The position numbers and the translations under genes were made by a program. The notes under the pieces are model-generated. The model had not been told where the DNA came from and made no database searches. It was given only the letters and a program-made list of their open reading frames with translations. DNA of 64,000 bases from G963668345 sp965226215 (GTDB lineage: Bacteria; Acidobacteriota; Terriglobia; Bryobacterales; UBA6623): NCBI GenBank assembly GCA_965226215.1, contig CBDDCH010000002.1:1240001-1304000 (forward strand), read 5' to 3'. Positions 1 through 9,619 of the stretch are shown here, one piece after another. The stretch's first letter is position 1. The number at the start of each line of letters is the position of its first letter.

Positions 1-2416
1 CAATACGCTCGTCCACGGTCCCGGTCTGTTCTCGCAAGATGCGCGCCGCGAGGACCTGGGCCGCTTCAAAGAACACAGGGTCATTGAGCAGGTTCAGCGC
101 CTGGAGTGGCGTCGTCGACCTTTCTCGAACGCTGCACGTCTCGAGCGAATCCGGCGCGTCGAACGTCATCAGTTGCGGGTAAGGTGCTGTGCGCAAGAAC
201 TGTACGTAGAGGCCCCGCCGATAGCGATCCCGGCCCTTGCTTTCGATCCACTTCTCGCTGCTGTCACCAAAGGCCAGCTCCAACACGCCAGGTGGCTGCG
301 GTGGACGTACGCTCTTGCCCCCGACCGCCTTGTTCAACAGCCCGCTGACCGCTAACGCGTTGTCCCGTACCAGCTCGGCCGAAAGGCGTAGCCGGACTTG
401 CCGAGCCAGCAGCCTGTTGTCGGGGTCCCGCGATAGTAAAGCGGCTCTTGTATTCGAAGACTGCCGATAGGCAGCCGACTGGACAATGAGTCTGTGCGTG
501 GCCTTAACGTCCCACCCGCTGTCCGTAAATGTCGTAGCCAGCCAATCGAGTAACTCAGGGTGCACTGGCGGATCGGAGCGGGCGCCAAAGTCGTCGGAGG
601 TTTCCACCAGACCACGACCGAAGTGTTCCTGCCACATGCGGTTGACAGTCACCCGTGCCGTCAGAGGATTGTCTTTCGACACCAGCCAGCGCGCTAAGGT
701 GAACCTTGACGGCTTACGATCGGCCTCCATGGGGTTTAAGACCGACGGCGTGCCCGGGTGCACCTCGATCCCAGGCTGCCGAAAATCTCCTCGCATCAGA
801 ACATGGCTTTTCGGGGGCTTGGCGCTCTCGACGATGATTTGGGCCTCAGTCAGTTGAGGGTATTCGCGCTTGAGTCGCCGGAGCTTTGCGGTGAGCTCCT
901 TGAACTTTAACTCCTCGTACCGTTTTTCGCCGAAGGGCTCGAGAGAAAACCGGACGAAGTGGTCCGTCAACAGGTCCCGATACTTCCGAGTTCGATAGGC
1001 GGGGTGCGTCCGGAGGACCTCTTGTCCTCCGTCGAACATAAGGTTACCGAGGTTGTCCCAGGAGATATCGTAGATCGGATCCATGCCCTCGTGATCAGCG
1101 GCCCAAAGCGTCTTCTTCTCCCACCATTGCTGTACCTCGGCCACCTTGTAGGCCCAGAGCAGGTCTCGTCTCTTGCGATCGTACTCGGCTTTGGTTTGCA
1201 GATAGCTGCCCAGCTCATGGGGCAGGGGCACCTCGATGTTGCGCTCGACACTGGTGTTAAAGAAGGCGGTGAGCTGATAAAACTCCTTTTGCGTGACGGG
1301 GTCGTACTTGTGGTCGTGGCAGCGCGCACAGCCAAGCGTCAGACCGAGCCAGGCCGTGCCGACCGTGCTGACACGGTCAATCACTTGCTCCACCCGAAAC
1401 TCCTCAAGATCAATTCCACCCTCCCGGTTCGTCAGCGTGTTGCGGTGAAACCCCGTGGCGATTCTCTGCTCCATCGTGGCGTTCGGCAGAAGATCTCCCG
1501 CAATCTGCTCGATCGTGAACTGGTCAAAGGGCATATTGCGGTTTAAGGCCTTGATCACCCAGTCTCGCCAGCGCCAAGCGTGCGGACGCACCATGTCCTT
1601 TTCGTAGCCGTCGCTATCGGCGTAGCGCGCCAGATCGAGCCACTGGCGCGCCCATTTCTCACCGTAGTGAGGCGAATCCAAAAGTCGATCTACCAGTTGT
1701 TCGTATGCCCGAGGGGACTGGTCGGCAAGGAAACGGTCCACTTCTTGGGGCGTCGGAGGCAATCCGATCAGATCAAAACTTGCACGTCGGATGAGCGTGG
1801 CGCGATCGGCTTCGGGCGAGGGCTCGATTCCCTCAGCTTCCAGCTTCGCCAGGACAAAACGATCGACCGGATTCTTGACCCAAGGTTCCCTATGCACAGC
1901 GGGAAGGCTAGGGCGCACCGGCGGATTAAAGGCCCAATGCTCGCTCTTGGGGCGTTTCCTTTCAGCTGACGTGGCTTGCTTTGCAGACGGATCGTCCTCG
2001 GGCCACACCGCTCCCTGGTCGATCCAGGCACGAAGGAGCCCAATCTGCTCAGCGCTGAGTGGTTCCCCACCCATGGGCATGATGAGGTTTTCCTCTATGC
2101 CGATGCCCGCGACCATGTGGACGAGCTTGCTGCCGGCGCTGTCGCCCGGTTTGATCGCGGGCCCCGAGTACCCGCCCCGCAACGCGGCCGCGCGGCTGTC
2201 CAGACGCAGACCATTCATCTGCTGTCGCGGGCCATGACAGTTATGGCACTTTTGTTTTAGAAGCGGCTTAATTTCTCTCTGGAAGTCGACTTGCGTCCTG
2301 GCGGGCTGGGGTAAAGCAGCGCCAGCCTCGTCCTTGACGGGGTTCTGGGCTTGGGTTGTGACGACGAACAAAAACAATGAGGAAATCAGTACGACCGAGT
2401 ACTTACTGGTCCCCAT
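1..2416 (-). CDS. DUF1549/DUF1553 (PSD1) protein with N-terminal cytochrome c-like domain, 3' end outside window
   Basis: The minus strand is open from ATG 2416 to the left edge: 805 codons without a stop, C-terminus missing. Residues 1-24 look like a signal peptide. A haem-binding CHNCH lies at 57-61, as in the planctomycete-type cytochrome c domain, followed by the long DUF1549 region (FDLIGLPPTPQEVDRFLAD, LGLTLGCARCHDHKYDP) and the start of DUF1553 (NRMWQEHFGRGLVETSDDFG, STTPLQALNLLNDP). Such proteins are abundant in Planctomycetes, Verrucomicrobia and Solibacter-type Acidobacteria and usually sit beside a DUF1501 partner, which would lie beyond the left edge. They are exported and their biochemical role is poorly defined. 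Family assignment is secure; function is not. Confidence 0.93.
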   Translation of the reverse strand, partial: MGTSKYSVVLISSLFLFVVTTQAQNPVKDEAGAALPQPARTQVDFQREIKPLLKQKCHNCHGPRQQMNGLRLDSRAAALRGGYSGPAIKPGDSAGSKLVHMVAGIGIEENLIMPMGGEPLSAEQIGLLRAWIDQGAVWPEDDPSAKQATSAERKRPKSEHWAFNPPVRPSLPAVHREPWVKNPVDRFVLAKLEAEGIEPSPEADRATLIRRASFDLIGLPPTPQEVDRFLADQSPRAYEQLVDRLLDSPHYGEKWARQWLDLARYADSDGYEKDMVRPHAWRWRDWVIKALNRNMPFDQFTIEQIAGDLLPNATMEQRIATGFHRNTLTNREGGIDLEEFRVEQVIDRVSTVGTAWLGLTLGCARCHDHKYDPVTQKEFYQLTAFFNTSVERNIEVPLPHELGSYLQTKAEYDRKRRDLLWAYKVAEVQQWWEKKTLWAADHEGMDPIYDISWDNLGNLMFDGGQEVLRTHPAYRTRKYRDLLTDHFVRFSLEPFGEKRYEELKFKELTAKLRRLKREYPQLTEAQIIVESAKPPKSHVLMRGDFRQPGIEVHPGTPSVLNPMEADRKPSRFTLARWLVSKDNPLTARVTVNRMWQEHFGRGLVETSDDFGARSDPPVHPELLDWLATTFTDSGWDVKATHRLIVQSAAYRQSSNTRAALLSRDPDNRLLARQVRLRLSAELVRDNALAVSGLLNKAVGGKSVRPPQPPGVLELAFGDSSEKWIESKGRDRYRRGLYVQFLRTAPYPQLMTFDAPDSLETCSVRERSTTPLQALNLLNDPVFFEAAQVLAARILREQTGTVDERI

Positions 2417-2624
2417 TCTGTTTACCCTGCTTAGCGGCCTAAATCCGAGCCCATTGTACGCCTAATTGGTTTGAGGTGTTGGTGAGCAAGCAGGTCCTTA
2501 GGCAGCTGCACGCCGAGATGTCAGTAGAACTATCATTGCAAGGCCGGTAGAGCAATTCCTCCCCTGATAGCACGAGGAAATCAAGACCGCTGAGTCGCGA
2601 CGCTGCTCCTACGTGCACACGAAT
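2417..2624. other. Intergenic stretch between DUF1553 gene and amidohydrolase
   Basis: About 208 bases with no supported ORF. It should hold the promoter of the DUF1553 gene and the 3' end of the amidohydrolase transcript. I see no clear hairpin with a T-run. Confidence 0.4.
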
Positions 2625-3908
2625 CTACAATCGCACGACCGGGATGGAAGCGCTGCCGTAGAGCTTGCCGGCCTTCACCGTGGCAACCGGGTTCAGCTTG
2701 CGGTGGCCCATGCGTTTGGCGCCCATGGCGTCGACGAACTCGAAGTCTCCCTCTTCGAGCGAAAACACGGCTACATCGGCTTCAGCCCCCTCCTTCAACG
2801 TTCCCAGCCCCTTCATTTGCCCGAACGTACGGGCCGGATTCGTCGTCACGCGCTCGATAACCTGGTCAAGCGAAAGCCCCAGATGGAGAAACTTCGACAG
2901 AGTAGTCGCCAGATCGAAGACCGGTCCGTGGACGTTGTATTGATGAAGGTCGCTTGAGATCGTGCCCGGTAGCACGTCCTGCTCGAGCGCCTTTTCAGCG
3001 ACGTCGAAGGAAAAGCTGCCCGCGCCGTGGCCGACATCCAGGTGAACGCCGTTGGCGACGGCCTTGCGAACCTCCGGCAGCACGCGGCCACGCTCGTCTA
3101 GAATGCCTCTTTCCCGGCCATGAAACGTATGCGTAATCACGTCCCCTTTCTTGAGCCTTGCCAGGACCTCTTTCAAAGGCGAGTAAGAGTCTCCGATGTG
3201 AACCATGATCGGCAAGTTCACCGCCTCGGAAGCTTCCCGTGCAAGTGCAAGCGCCTCGAGATCATGCGGGCCGGTAATACTACGGGACAGGCGAATCTTC
3301 AAGCCGACAATCACGTCGCGGTTGCGCTCGATCGTTTTGATCGCCAGCTTGGGGTTCAGGTAGCGCAGATCAAGTAGCTCTCCCCATTCGTTGTCAGGCG
3401 ACATCGTGGATTGCCCCACCAGGGATATGTTCAGCAGCGCGAACACCCTGGTGTCAGCAACGTTGATGACGTATTTGCGAAGCCCGGGAAAGGTGTGGGC
3501 CCCTGAGGATCCGGCGTCGACCGCCGTTGTGACGCCTTTCGCGACGCAGTTCGGATCGGCCGGAATCCCCAGCGGCGCGACTCCGTCATAGACATGGGTA
3601 TGGATGTCGATCAGACCCGGTGTGACGATCTTGTCGGCCGCTTTCAGTACATGCAGCGCCTCTGATTCAGGAATGTTAGCTGCGACTCGAGCGACTCGAT
3701 GACCCGAAATCGCGACGTCTCGCTCCGCGGAAAGCCCCTGGGAAGGATCGACAACCCTTCCGCCCTTTACCAGCAGATCGTAGCGGTAGGACGATTTCGT
3801 TTGGGAGCGCAGCATCTCTCGCGCTGAGCGAAGCATGCCGCATACCAGCGTTGACCCCGCCAGAATCTGCCACAGAAAATGCCGCCGTGCAGCGTGTCTC
3901 ATGAGCAC
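2625..3908 (-). CDS. Amidohydrolase/deacetylase-family metallohydrolase
   Basis: 427 aa. The N-terminus (RHAARRHFLWQILAG) suggests an exported or Tat-type protein, followed by a composite amidohydrolase fold. Metal-site motifs are in the expected order: DIHTHVYDG (HxH), VGLKIRLS (candidate carboxylated lysine), IMVHIGDS, VITHTFHG and SSDLHQYN (catalytic Asp). The N-terminal LVKGGRVVDPSQGL and C-terminal GTLKEGAEADVAVF segments are typical of dihydroorotase/deacetylase relatives. The reaction would be hydrolysis of an amide or cyclic amide; the substrate cannot be read from sequence. It is transcribed toward the DUF1553 gene. Alternative readings such as N-acyl-D-amino-acid deacylase or dihydroorotase-like enzyme are possible within the same superfamily. 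Confidence 0.88.
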   Translation of the reverse strand: MLMRHAARRHFLWQILAGSTLVCGMLRSAREMLRSQTKSSYRYDLLVKGGRVVDPSQGLSAERDVAISGHRVARVAANIPESEALHVLKAADKIVTPGLIDIHTHVYDGVAPLGIPADPNCVAKGVTTAVDAGSSGAHTFPGLRKYVINVADTRVFALLNISLVGQSTMSPDNEWGELLDLRYLNPKLAIKTIERNRDVIVGLKIRLSRSITGPHDLEALALAREASEAVNLPIMVHIGDSYSPLKEVLARLKKGDVITHTFHGRERGILDERGRVLPEVRKAVANGVHLDVGHGAGSFSFDVAEKALEQDVLPGTISSDLHQYNVHGPVFDLATTLSKFLHLGLSLDQVIERVTTNPARTFGQMKGLGTLKEGAEADVAVFSLEEGDFEFVDAMGAKRMGHRKLNPVATVKAGKLYGSASIPVVRL

Positions 3909-4365
3909 GTACTCCCTTCGTTTAGATTCCGCTCGTCACCAGGCGCCGGCCCTGGGTGTTCGTATGTAAGTGGATTAGTAGATCAATGCGCCGGTCCTTC
4001 GCCGCGCCCGCCTCAGATCAGAAGAACCGATCGGCTCAAACCACGACGGCTGCGGATGGAGGTAACCGGCTCGACCGCCTTCAAGGCCTCGGCAAACCCG
4101 TGTGCGGGCCGGTCTGGGCGAATCATTTCACGAAGGAATCTTAGCTTTGCTCTTGGGAGAATGGACGCATGCAAGACCCGCACAAGCCGTCCGCTGACCC
4201 ACGCGAGGAGTATACGCGCCGCCTGGACGCGCGGTACGCCGCGCCCCTACAGATCTGTTGGGCGCCTGGAAATGTAGGGGCAGGGCATGCCGTGCCCGAA
4301 GTTACCTATTGTCCACCTGGCTTCTAAATATACGTGACCGAACTTATGAAACGGACTACTAAGTA
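3909..4365. other. Non-coding stretch carrying dispersed palindromes
   Basis: No convincing ORF. It contains the hairpin pair at 4229-4297, described separately, and presumably the promoter of the amidohydrolase gene. Confidence 0.5.
4229..4297. repeat. Two short palindromes with a shared tail repeat
   Basis: First hairpin: arms GCGCGG (4229-4234) and CCGCGC (4239-4244), followed by CCCTAC and a tail AGATCTGTTGGGCGCCTG that recurs almost identically at 44391-44408. Second hairpin: GGGCAGGGCATGCCGTGCCC at 4278-4297, one mismatch from a perfect palindrome and preceded by GTAG. Both belong to the palindrome family also seen at 10484, 23735, 44369 and 45166. Confidence 0.75.
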
Positions 4366-4995
4366 TCAATTGGAACCCAGAGACTGCGCACTACTGGGGA
4401 GGAACTCAAACGTCTCATCGCCGATCCGGGCGACAATCCTCCCAGGACTAAGATCCCTCCCTTTCTTGGGGAAGAAGACGGCCCCGTCGGTGGAATCACC
4501 CGAGTGTAGTTTTGTCCTTACCAGGGCGATAGCCGACGCCGCGGCAGCCGCTTTGACACCTTTCGGGCCGAAGGCGAGAGCCGACCGGCGGCGCTGCTCG
4601 TAGCCGTTGTTGGAGCGGATGCGCTGATTTTGGTAAATGGCCTTCTCATAGGCAGTTTGCAGCTTGATCACCTCGCTGCGTCCCGCGCTGCGATACAACT
4701 CGTAAATGACTGTGTATTCGGAAGCTGCTTGCAGCCGCCGGCCGCCATCTGACTCGAAAAAGAAATCGGTTGGCTGCAGGAGCCAGTCTTGACCGCTGCC
4801 GTTGCTAAAGGCCACTTGAAAGACGGCAAAGTCTCCCACGGCCAGCGGCAAAGGGGCGTACATCACGGTGAGGCCCTTGCGCGTCAAGGCCTGATAAGGG
4901 AGGTCGTTCGACAAAAACTCGATGACCTGCCCCGGGGCCACCGAAGCCAGCATCGCGGCAAGTAAAAAGGCCCGACTTGGCGAGCCAATTCTCAA
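4366..4995 (-). CDS. Secreted hypothetical protein
   Basis: About 209 aa from a TTG at 4995, chosen because GGAG lies 9 bases upstream and the product then opens with a signal peptide (MRIGSPSRAFLLAAMLASVAPGQ). The frame is open further upstream to 5121, but that extension overlaps the divergent tex-like gene and has no signal-peptide logic. The mature part contains hydrophobic strands (LAVGDFAVFQVAFSNGSGQD) suggestive of a beta-rich exported domain, then an Arg/Lys-rich helix. I do not recognise the family. Confidence 0.6.
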   Translation of the reverse strand: MRIGSPSRAFLLAAMLASVAPGQVIEFLSNDLPYQALTRKGLTVMYAPLPLAVGDFAVFQVAFSNGSGQDWLLQPTDFFFESDGGRRLQAASEYTVIYELYRSAGRSEVIKLQTAYEKAIYQNQRIRSNNGYEQRRRSALAFGPKGVKAAAAASAIALVRTKLHSGDSTDGAVFFPKKGRDLSPGRIVARIGDETFEFLPSSAQSLGSN

Positions 4996-5055
4996 GGCCG
5001 GAGTCACTCCACTATGATACAGTAAGGCGTTTTCTTCGCCTGACCACGTGGCTTT

Positions 5056-7818
5056 ATGAAAGCCTTGACGGGACTTCCGACCCCGGCCTATTTGAAGGTT
5101 GCCGAAGAAGCTAACATCCAACTTGCGGACCTTCTGAAGTTAGTCCAAGAGCTGGAAGCCGGTTCGCACCCCGCCTACATCGCCCGCTGTCGGCCCGACG
5201 TATCGGCCGGGCTGGACGAGGAGCGATTAGCTCGGGTGCAGATGCGCCTTCAGCGATTCTTGAACCTTGAAGACCGTCGGATCACCATCCTCAGTAGGGT
5301 CGGCCAGCAGAACCGTCTGACGCCCGAGCTGCGCGAGCGAATCGAGTCGGTAACGGACCGCCGCGAGCTCGAAGAACTCTACTTGCCCTTCAAACCCAGG
5401 CGAAGAGCGGCAGCCGACGAGGCGATAGAACGTGGCCTCGAACCGCTGGCCAAATTCCTCCGACGACAAGAACCTGAAACAGCGGACGTCGAGCGCGCCG
5501 CGGAAAGCTACGTGAACCCGGAACGGGGAGTAAGTAGCGCCGGCGAAGCGCTGCGAGGAGCTCGTCACATCGTTGCCCGCCGGCTCGGCGAAGACGCCGC
5601 GCTCCGGCGCGACTTGCGCCCTCTGATTCTCAAGCAGTCGGAGATCGTCGTACACCCTGTTGAGGACGCTTCACCGGATCCTTCGGTCAAGAAACGGATC
5701 GCTCCACTGTTGGGATATCGGGCAAAGGTCAGCAAGGTATCCTGGCGGCGAGAGTTGGCGATCCGGCAAGCGGTACGCGAGGGAGCATTGCGATGCGAAG
5801 TGGTGCTACCGGAGGCACGCATTATTAGCTTGCTGCTGGATGGACTACTACAGAGCCGAACCTCTCTCTTCTGCCTACACCTCGGGGCAGCGGCCAATGA
5901 AGCCTACGCCGAACTTCTAGCGCCGGCTTTTCGAAGCGAGGTGCTGCAGTATCTTGAAGAACGTTCTGATGCCGAGGCGGTTCGTCTCTACGAAACCAAT
6001 CTGCGCAAATTGTTGCTGACTCCCGCCGCGGGGGCCATCCCTGTCATCGGTTTGGAAACCGCCCGCTCTGGCGGGTGGCGCGCTGCCATCCTGGGTGCGG
6101 ACGGCAGCTTCGTCGAAGGCGCAATTGTGTCACAGGGCGGGCAGGAAACAAAGGGAGCGCGGCCTGCCGGAAACGAGCCGGCAGCCGGTAACGGCAAGAA
6201 GGCAACTTCCGCGAAGCCTCCCGATAAAAAGGCCCAGGAAGCCGAGCCAGACGCCTCTGACGCACCTAGGGAGAGCAGTGAGCCGTCTGCCGCACCGGAA
6301 GCCGAGCCTGACTCATCTCTGGTCGAGGTAAAACCCACGGAACCCGAGCTTTCGACAGAGGACAAACCCGGCTCACAGGACGACGAATCAGGGGAGGCTC
6401 AACAGGCGGAGAAGGCTGCGGGCAACGAAGAAGTAAACGGCGCCGCCTCGCAGCCGACCGAATCCCCGCCTGCCGGTAAGGTAGCCCCACCGACGGAAGC
6501 AAAGGCAACTCGTCCGGCCCCGGTGAACCTGCGTGAGTTGATTAGCAAACACAATCCAGCAGCCATCGCAGTGGCCAACGGTCCCGGTGTGAGGCAGCTC
6601 GAGAGAGCCTTGCGTAGTGCGATCCGCGAGGCGGGAGTCAAGGACGTTTTCTTCACTCGAGTGAGCGACGCGGGAACTTGGATTTACGCTGGGTCGAAAA
6701 CCGCTCGGAAAGAATTGACGGGAGTCGACCTCACCACCCGCAGCGCTGCCAGCTTGGCTCGCCGACTACAGGATCCCCTCGGCGAACTCGTGAAAGTAGA
6801 ACCTCGCGCGCTCGGCCTAGGACCCCATATTCATACTGTCGATCCCAACCGATCGCGCACGGGACTTCGAATCGTGACCGGAGCCTGCGTTAGTCAGGTG
6901 GGAGTTGACATCAATCGCGCCCCCGTCGAGCTGTTAGCTGTCGCCCCGGCGCTAACCGAGCGGATAGCAAAGCTGGTGGTTGAATACCGGGAAACCAATG
7001 GGCCATTTACGCGGCGAGAGCAACTTCGCAACATCCCCGGTCTCAGCGAGAAGATCTATCGACAAGCGGTCCCGTTTCTTCGCATCCGGGGTGGAGAGAA
7101 CCCTTTGGACGAGACAGGGATCTCGCCGCAGGCCTACCCCATTGTCGAGAAGATATTGTCTTCAGCCGGGGTGACGGCAGCGCAAGCGCTGGAAAAACCG
7201 GAAGCGCTCGACAGCCTCGACCTGGAAGAATTCGCGGACGCCCAATACCCCCTTGAGGTATTGCAGGCGATCGTTCGGGAGTTTAAATCAGACGTTCGAG
7301 ACCCGCGAGGCAAGTTCGAGCTTCCCCAGGCGCTCATCGAGCCACTTTCCACAGCGGAACTCAAGGTCGGCATGAAGTTGGAAGGCGTAGTCACCAGCGT
7401 TACTCGATTCGGGGTCTTCGTTGACATCGGTGCTGAACAGGACGGACTTTTGCACATTTCCGAGCTCTCGGACAAACTCGGCAAGGAGCCGAAACCGGCG
7501 GTAAAGGCCGGTGACCGCATCACGACCCATATCCTGGCCCTGCAGGAAAACGGCAAGCGAATCTCCCTGTCGAAAAAAGAGCCTCGCCGCCCCTCGTCCA
7601 AGCCACGGGCAGCCGCCCGCCCGCGGCGGGCACGCGACGCGAGACCAAAAGACACGCCGCGCAAACGTCGCAAGGGTCCCGAGCGAGAAACGACTCTCGC
7701 CAAGAGATCCTTCGGCCCGGACACAAAACAGAAGCAGCGCGAGGCGAAGCAGGAAAGCAAACTCTCCCTGGACGAAAAGCTGTCGCTTCTCGAAACCAGA
7801 TTTCGAACCAAGGTCTAG
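5056..7818 (+). CDS. tex: Tex-like RNA-binding protein with a large acidic insertion in the YqgF domain
   Basis: 920 aa, longer than the usual 720-780 aa for Tex. Order: N-terminal helical domain (ELEELYLPFKPRRR), YqgF/RNaseH-like domain beginning VIGLETARSGG, an inserted segment at about residues 360-488 rich in Pro, Glu, Ala, Ser and Lys, the rest of YqgF (AAIAVANGPG, ASLARRLQDPLGELVKV), helix-hairpin-helix (VGVDINRAPVELL, LRNIPGLSEKIY), S1 domain (GMKLEGVVTSVTRFGVFVDI) and a very basic tail. Canonical Tex has LGLDPG at the start of YqgF; here it reads GLETARS, so the acidic residue and following PG are lost. Tex family proteins bind RNA and influence transcription and translation. The gene diverges from the secreted protein at 4366. 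Confidence 0.92.
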   Translation: MKALTGLPTPAYLKVAEEANIQLADLLKLVQELEAGSHPAYIARCRPDVSAGLDEERLARVQMRLQRFLNLEDRRITILSRVGQQNRLTPELRERIESVTDRRELEELYLPFKPRRRAAADEAIERGLEPLAKFLRRQEPETADVERAAESYVNPERGVSSAGEALRGARHIVARRLGEDAALRRDLRPLILKQSEIVVHPVEDASPDPSVKKRIAPLLGYRAKVSKVSWRRELAIRQAVREGALRCEVVLPEARIISLLLDGLLQSRTSLFCLHLGAAANEAYAELLAPAFRSEVLQYLEERSDAEAVRLYETNLRKLLLTPAAGAIPVIGLETARSGGWRAAILGADGSFVEGAIVSQGGQETKGARPAGNEPAAGNGKKATSAKPPDKKAQEAEPDASDAPRESSEPSAAPEAEPDSSLVEVKPTEPELSTEDKPGSQDDESGEAQQAEKAAGNEEVNGAASQPTESPPAGKVAPPTEAKATRPAPVNLRELISKHNPAAIAVANGPGVRQLERALRSAIREAGVKDVFFTRVSDAGTWIYAGSKTARKELTGVDLTTRSAASLARRLQDPLGELVKVEPRALGLGPHIHTVDPNRSRTGLRIVTGACVSQVGVDINRAPVELLAVAPALTERIAKLVVEYRETNGPFTRREQLRNIPGLSEKIYRQAVPFLRIRGGENPLDETGISPQAYPIVEKILSSAGVTAAQALEKPEALDSLDLEEFADAQYPLEVLQAIVREFKSDVRDPRGKFELPQALIEPLSTAELKVGMKLEGVVTSVTRFGVFVDIGAEQDGLLHISELSDKLGKEPKPAVKAGDRITTHILALQENGKRISLSKKEPRRPSSKPRAAARPRRARDARPKDTPRKRRKGPERETTLAKRSFGPDTKQKQREAKQESKLSLDEKLSLLETRFRTKV

Positions 7819-7878
7819 GTAGCGAGCAGACCGCGGTATCGGCCCCCCCGGACGACCGCATTGTTCGGTTCGAATTCG

Positions 7879-7949
7879 CCCGAAATATCGGGTTTGAAGC
7901 CGGCAGGATGGCCGGCCGAACTCGAAACTAGGACCGCCAAGGTTGGCGG
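7879..7949. repeat. Cluster of three hairpins between tex and pckA
   Basis: Three inverted repeats follow the tex stop codon: CCCGA/TCGGG (7879-7892), GCCGGC/GCCGGC (7899-7916) and CCGCCAA/TTGGCGG (7934-7949). The first is followed by only a short TTT, so a rho-independent terminator is possible but weak. The middle one resembles the CCGGC/GCCGG hairpin at 23537-23552, suggesting a dispersed repeat. Confidence 0.55.
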
Positions 7950-7987
7950 CCTCTACCCGTGGTGCGGACCAGAGGTTCCAATCCAGC

Positions 7988-7993
7988 TATAAT
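7988..7993 (+). promoter_or_regulatory. Possible -10 element of pckA
   Basis: A TATAAT hexamer lies 28-33 bases upstream of the chosen pckA start codon. No good TTGACA is visible at 16-18 bases upstream of it, so the promoter assignment is tentative. Confidence 0.4.
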
Positions 7994-8020
7994 CTCCTCT
8001 TTAGTCTTGGAGTCCGGCAA

Positions 8021-9619
8021 ATGGAAAACAAGGGTCTTAATAGGAGCAGCTTCGAGCTAGAACAGCACGGCTTAGAGGAAGTCAGTACGGCCTACTGGAA
8101 TTTAGGTCCGGCCCGGCTCACCGAGGAGGCGCTTGCCCGCGGCGAGGGACAACTGGCCGCCAACGGCTCGCTCGTCGTGCGCACCGGAAAATACACCGGC
8201 CGTTCACCCGGCGACCGATTCATCGTCAGTGACGAGTCCACGGAAGGCACGATCGACTGGGGTCCGGTCAACCAGAAGATATCCCCTGAGCGTTTCGATC
8301 GGCTTCTGGGCAAGATCCAGGCTTACTTGAAGGGCCGAGAAGTCTTCGTCCAGGACTGTTTTGGCGGCGCGGCCCCTGAGCATGCGCTGCCGATTCGTAC
8401 GGTCCACGAACTTGCCTGGCACAGCCTGTTCGCCCGCCAGCTTTTCGTCCGGCCCGACCCCGGGGCGGCCCGGGACCACGTTCCCGAGTTAACCGTCTTG
8501 TATGCGCCCGGAGCGCATGCCGATCCCGAAACCGACGGCACACGTTCGGAGGCGTTCATCGTATTGAACCTTGCCCGAAAGATGGTGATCATCGGAGGGA
8601 CAAGCTACGCGGGAGAAATGAAGAAGTCGGTCTTTACCACCCTGAACTACCTTCTCCCGGACAGAAAAGTCTTCCCCATGCATTGCTCGGCCAACGAGGG
8701 ACCGGACGGCGACGTCGCCCTCTTCTTTGGCCTTTCCGGAACGGGCAAGACAACCCTTTCGGCCGATCCCGAGCGGCGCCTGATCGGCGATGACGAACAC
8801 GGCTGGAGCGACAACGGCATCTTCAATTTCGAGGGCGGCTGCTACGCAAAGTGCATCCGCTTGTCGGAGAAACATGAACCCCAGATCTGGAATGCGATCC
8901 GCTTCGGCTCGGTCGTCGAGAACGTGGTATTCGATCCCAACACCCGAGCGCTGGACTTTGACGACGACTCGATTACCGAAAACACCCGTTGCGCCTACCC
9001 GGTCGATTTCATTGACAACGCTGTGATTCCAGGCGTCGGCGGACACCCTTCGAACGTCGTGTTCCTGACCGCCGACGCCTTCGGCGTCTTGCCTCCGCTT
9101 TCGAAGCTCGCACCCGAGCAGGCCATGTATCATTTCTTGAGCGGTTACACCGCCAAGGTTGCCGGCACCGAACGAGGGCTCGGCAACGAGCCGGCGGCCA
9201 CATTTAGCACCGGCTTCGGGGCGCCGTTTCTGCCGCGCCCGCCCTCGGTGTATGCCGAAATGCTCGGAGACCGCCTCCGCCGTCACCAGGCACGCTGCTG
9301 GCTAGTCAATACCGGCTGGGTCGGCGGACCCTTCGGCGTCGGCGAGCGCATGGACCTGCCTTACACTCGCGCCATGCTCACCGCAGCCCTTTCAGGCGAA
9401 CTCGACGACGTCGGTTTCGCGCCCCATCCCGTCTTCCAGGTAGAAGTTCCCGGTAGCTGCCCTGGGGTCCCGCCGGAAAAACTCGATGCCCGCGGGATGT
9501 GGCCTGACAAGCCGGCCTACGACCAAGCCGCGAAGGAGCTAGCCGCGCGCTTCCACAAAAACTTCGAGAAGTTTGTTTCGGTATCGGAAGATATCCGCGC
9601 CGCGGGCCCGGTGGGTTAG
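8021..9619 (+). CDS. pckA: Phosphoenolpyruvate carboxykinase (ATP)
   Basis: 532 aa from ATG 8021, with GGAG 8 bases upstream; the frame is open to 7943 but that stretch runs through hairpins. Converts oxaloacetate and ATP to phosphoenolpyruvate, CO2 and ADP, the entry step of gluconeogenesis. Visible motifs: RTGKYTGRSPGDRFIV (substrate-binding region), GLSGTGKTTLSADPERRLIG (P-loop kinase-1a), DDEHGWSDNGIFNFEGGCYA (kinase-2 and metal site) and NTGWVGGPFGVGERM. Length matches the ATP-dependent class. It appears monocistronic. Confidence 0.97.
   Translation: MENKGLNRSSFELEQHGLEEVSTAYWNLGPARLTEEALARGEGQLAANGSLVVRTGKYTGRSPGDRFIVSDESTEGTIDWGPVNQKISPERFDRLLGKIQAYLKGREVFVQDCFGGAAPEHALPIRTVHELAWHSLFARQLFVRPDPGAARDHVPELTVLYAPGAHADPETDGTRSEAFIVLNLARKMVIIGGTSYAGEMKKSVFTTLNYLLPDRKVFPMHCSANEGPDGDVALFFGLSGTGKTTLSADPERRLIGDDEHGWSDNGIFNFEGGCYAKCIRLSEKHEPQIWNAIRFGSVVENVVFDPNTRALDFDDDSITENTRCAYPVDFIDNAVIPGVGGHPSNVVFLTADAFGVLPPLSKLAPEQAMYHFLSGYTAKVAGTERGLGNEPAATFSTGFGAPFLPRPPSVYAEMLGDRLRRHQARCWLVNTGWVGGPFGVGERMDLPYTRAMLTAALSGELDDVGFAPHPVFQVEVPGSCPGVPPEKLDARGMWPDKPAYDQAAKELAARFHKNFEKFVSVSEDIRAAGPVG

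Noticed and set aside
959..1546. Plus-strand open frame of 195 codons
   Set aside because: It lies antisense to the DUF1549/DUF1553 gene, whose minus-strand reading is continuous and rich in family motifs; the plus-strand product has no domain.
7134..7811. Minus-strand open frame of 225 codons in the tex-like gene
   Set aside because: Ser/Arg-rich antisense shadow of the S1 and HhH regions.
7867..7885. tRNA-like TTCGAATTCGCC string
   Set aside because: No cloverleaf can be built around it; nearby bases form simple hairpins instead.
8489..9286. Minus-strand open frame of 265 codons inside pckA
   Set aside because: Complementary shadow of a strongly conserved enzyme; GC-rich coding regions often leave such frames.
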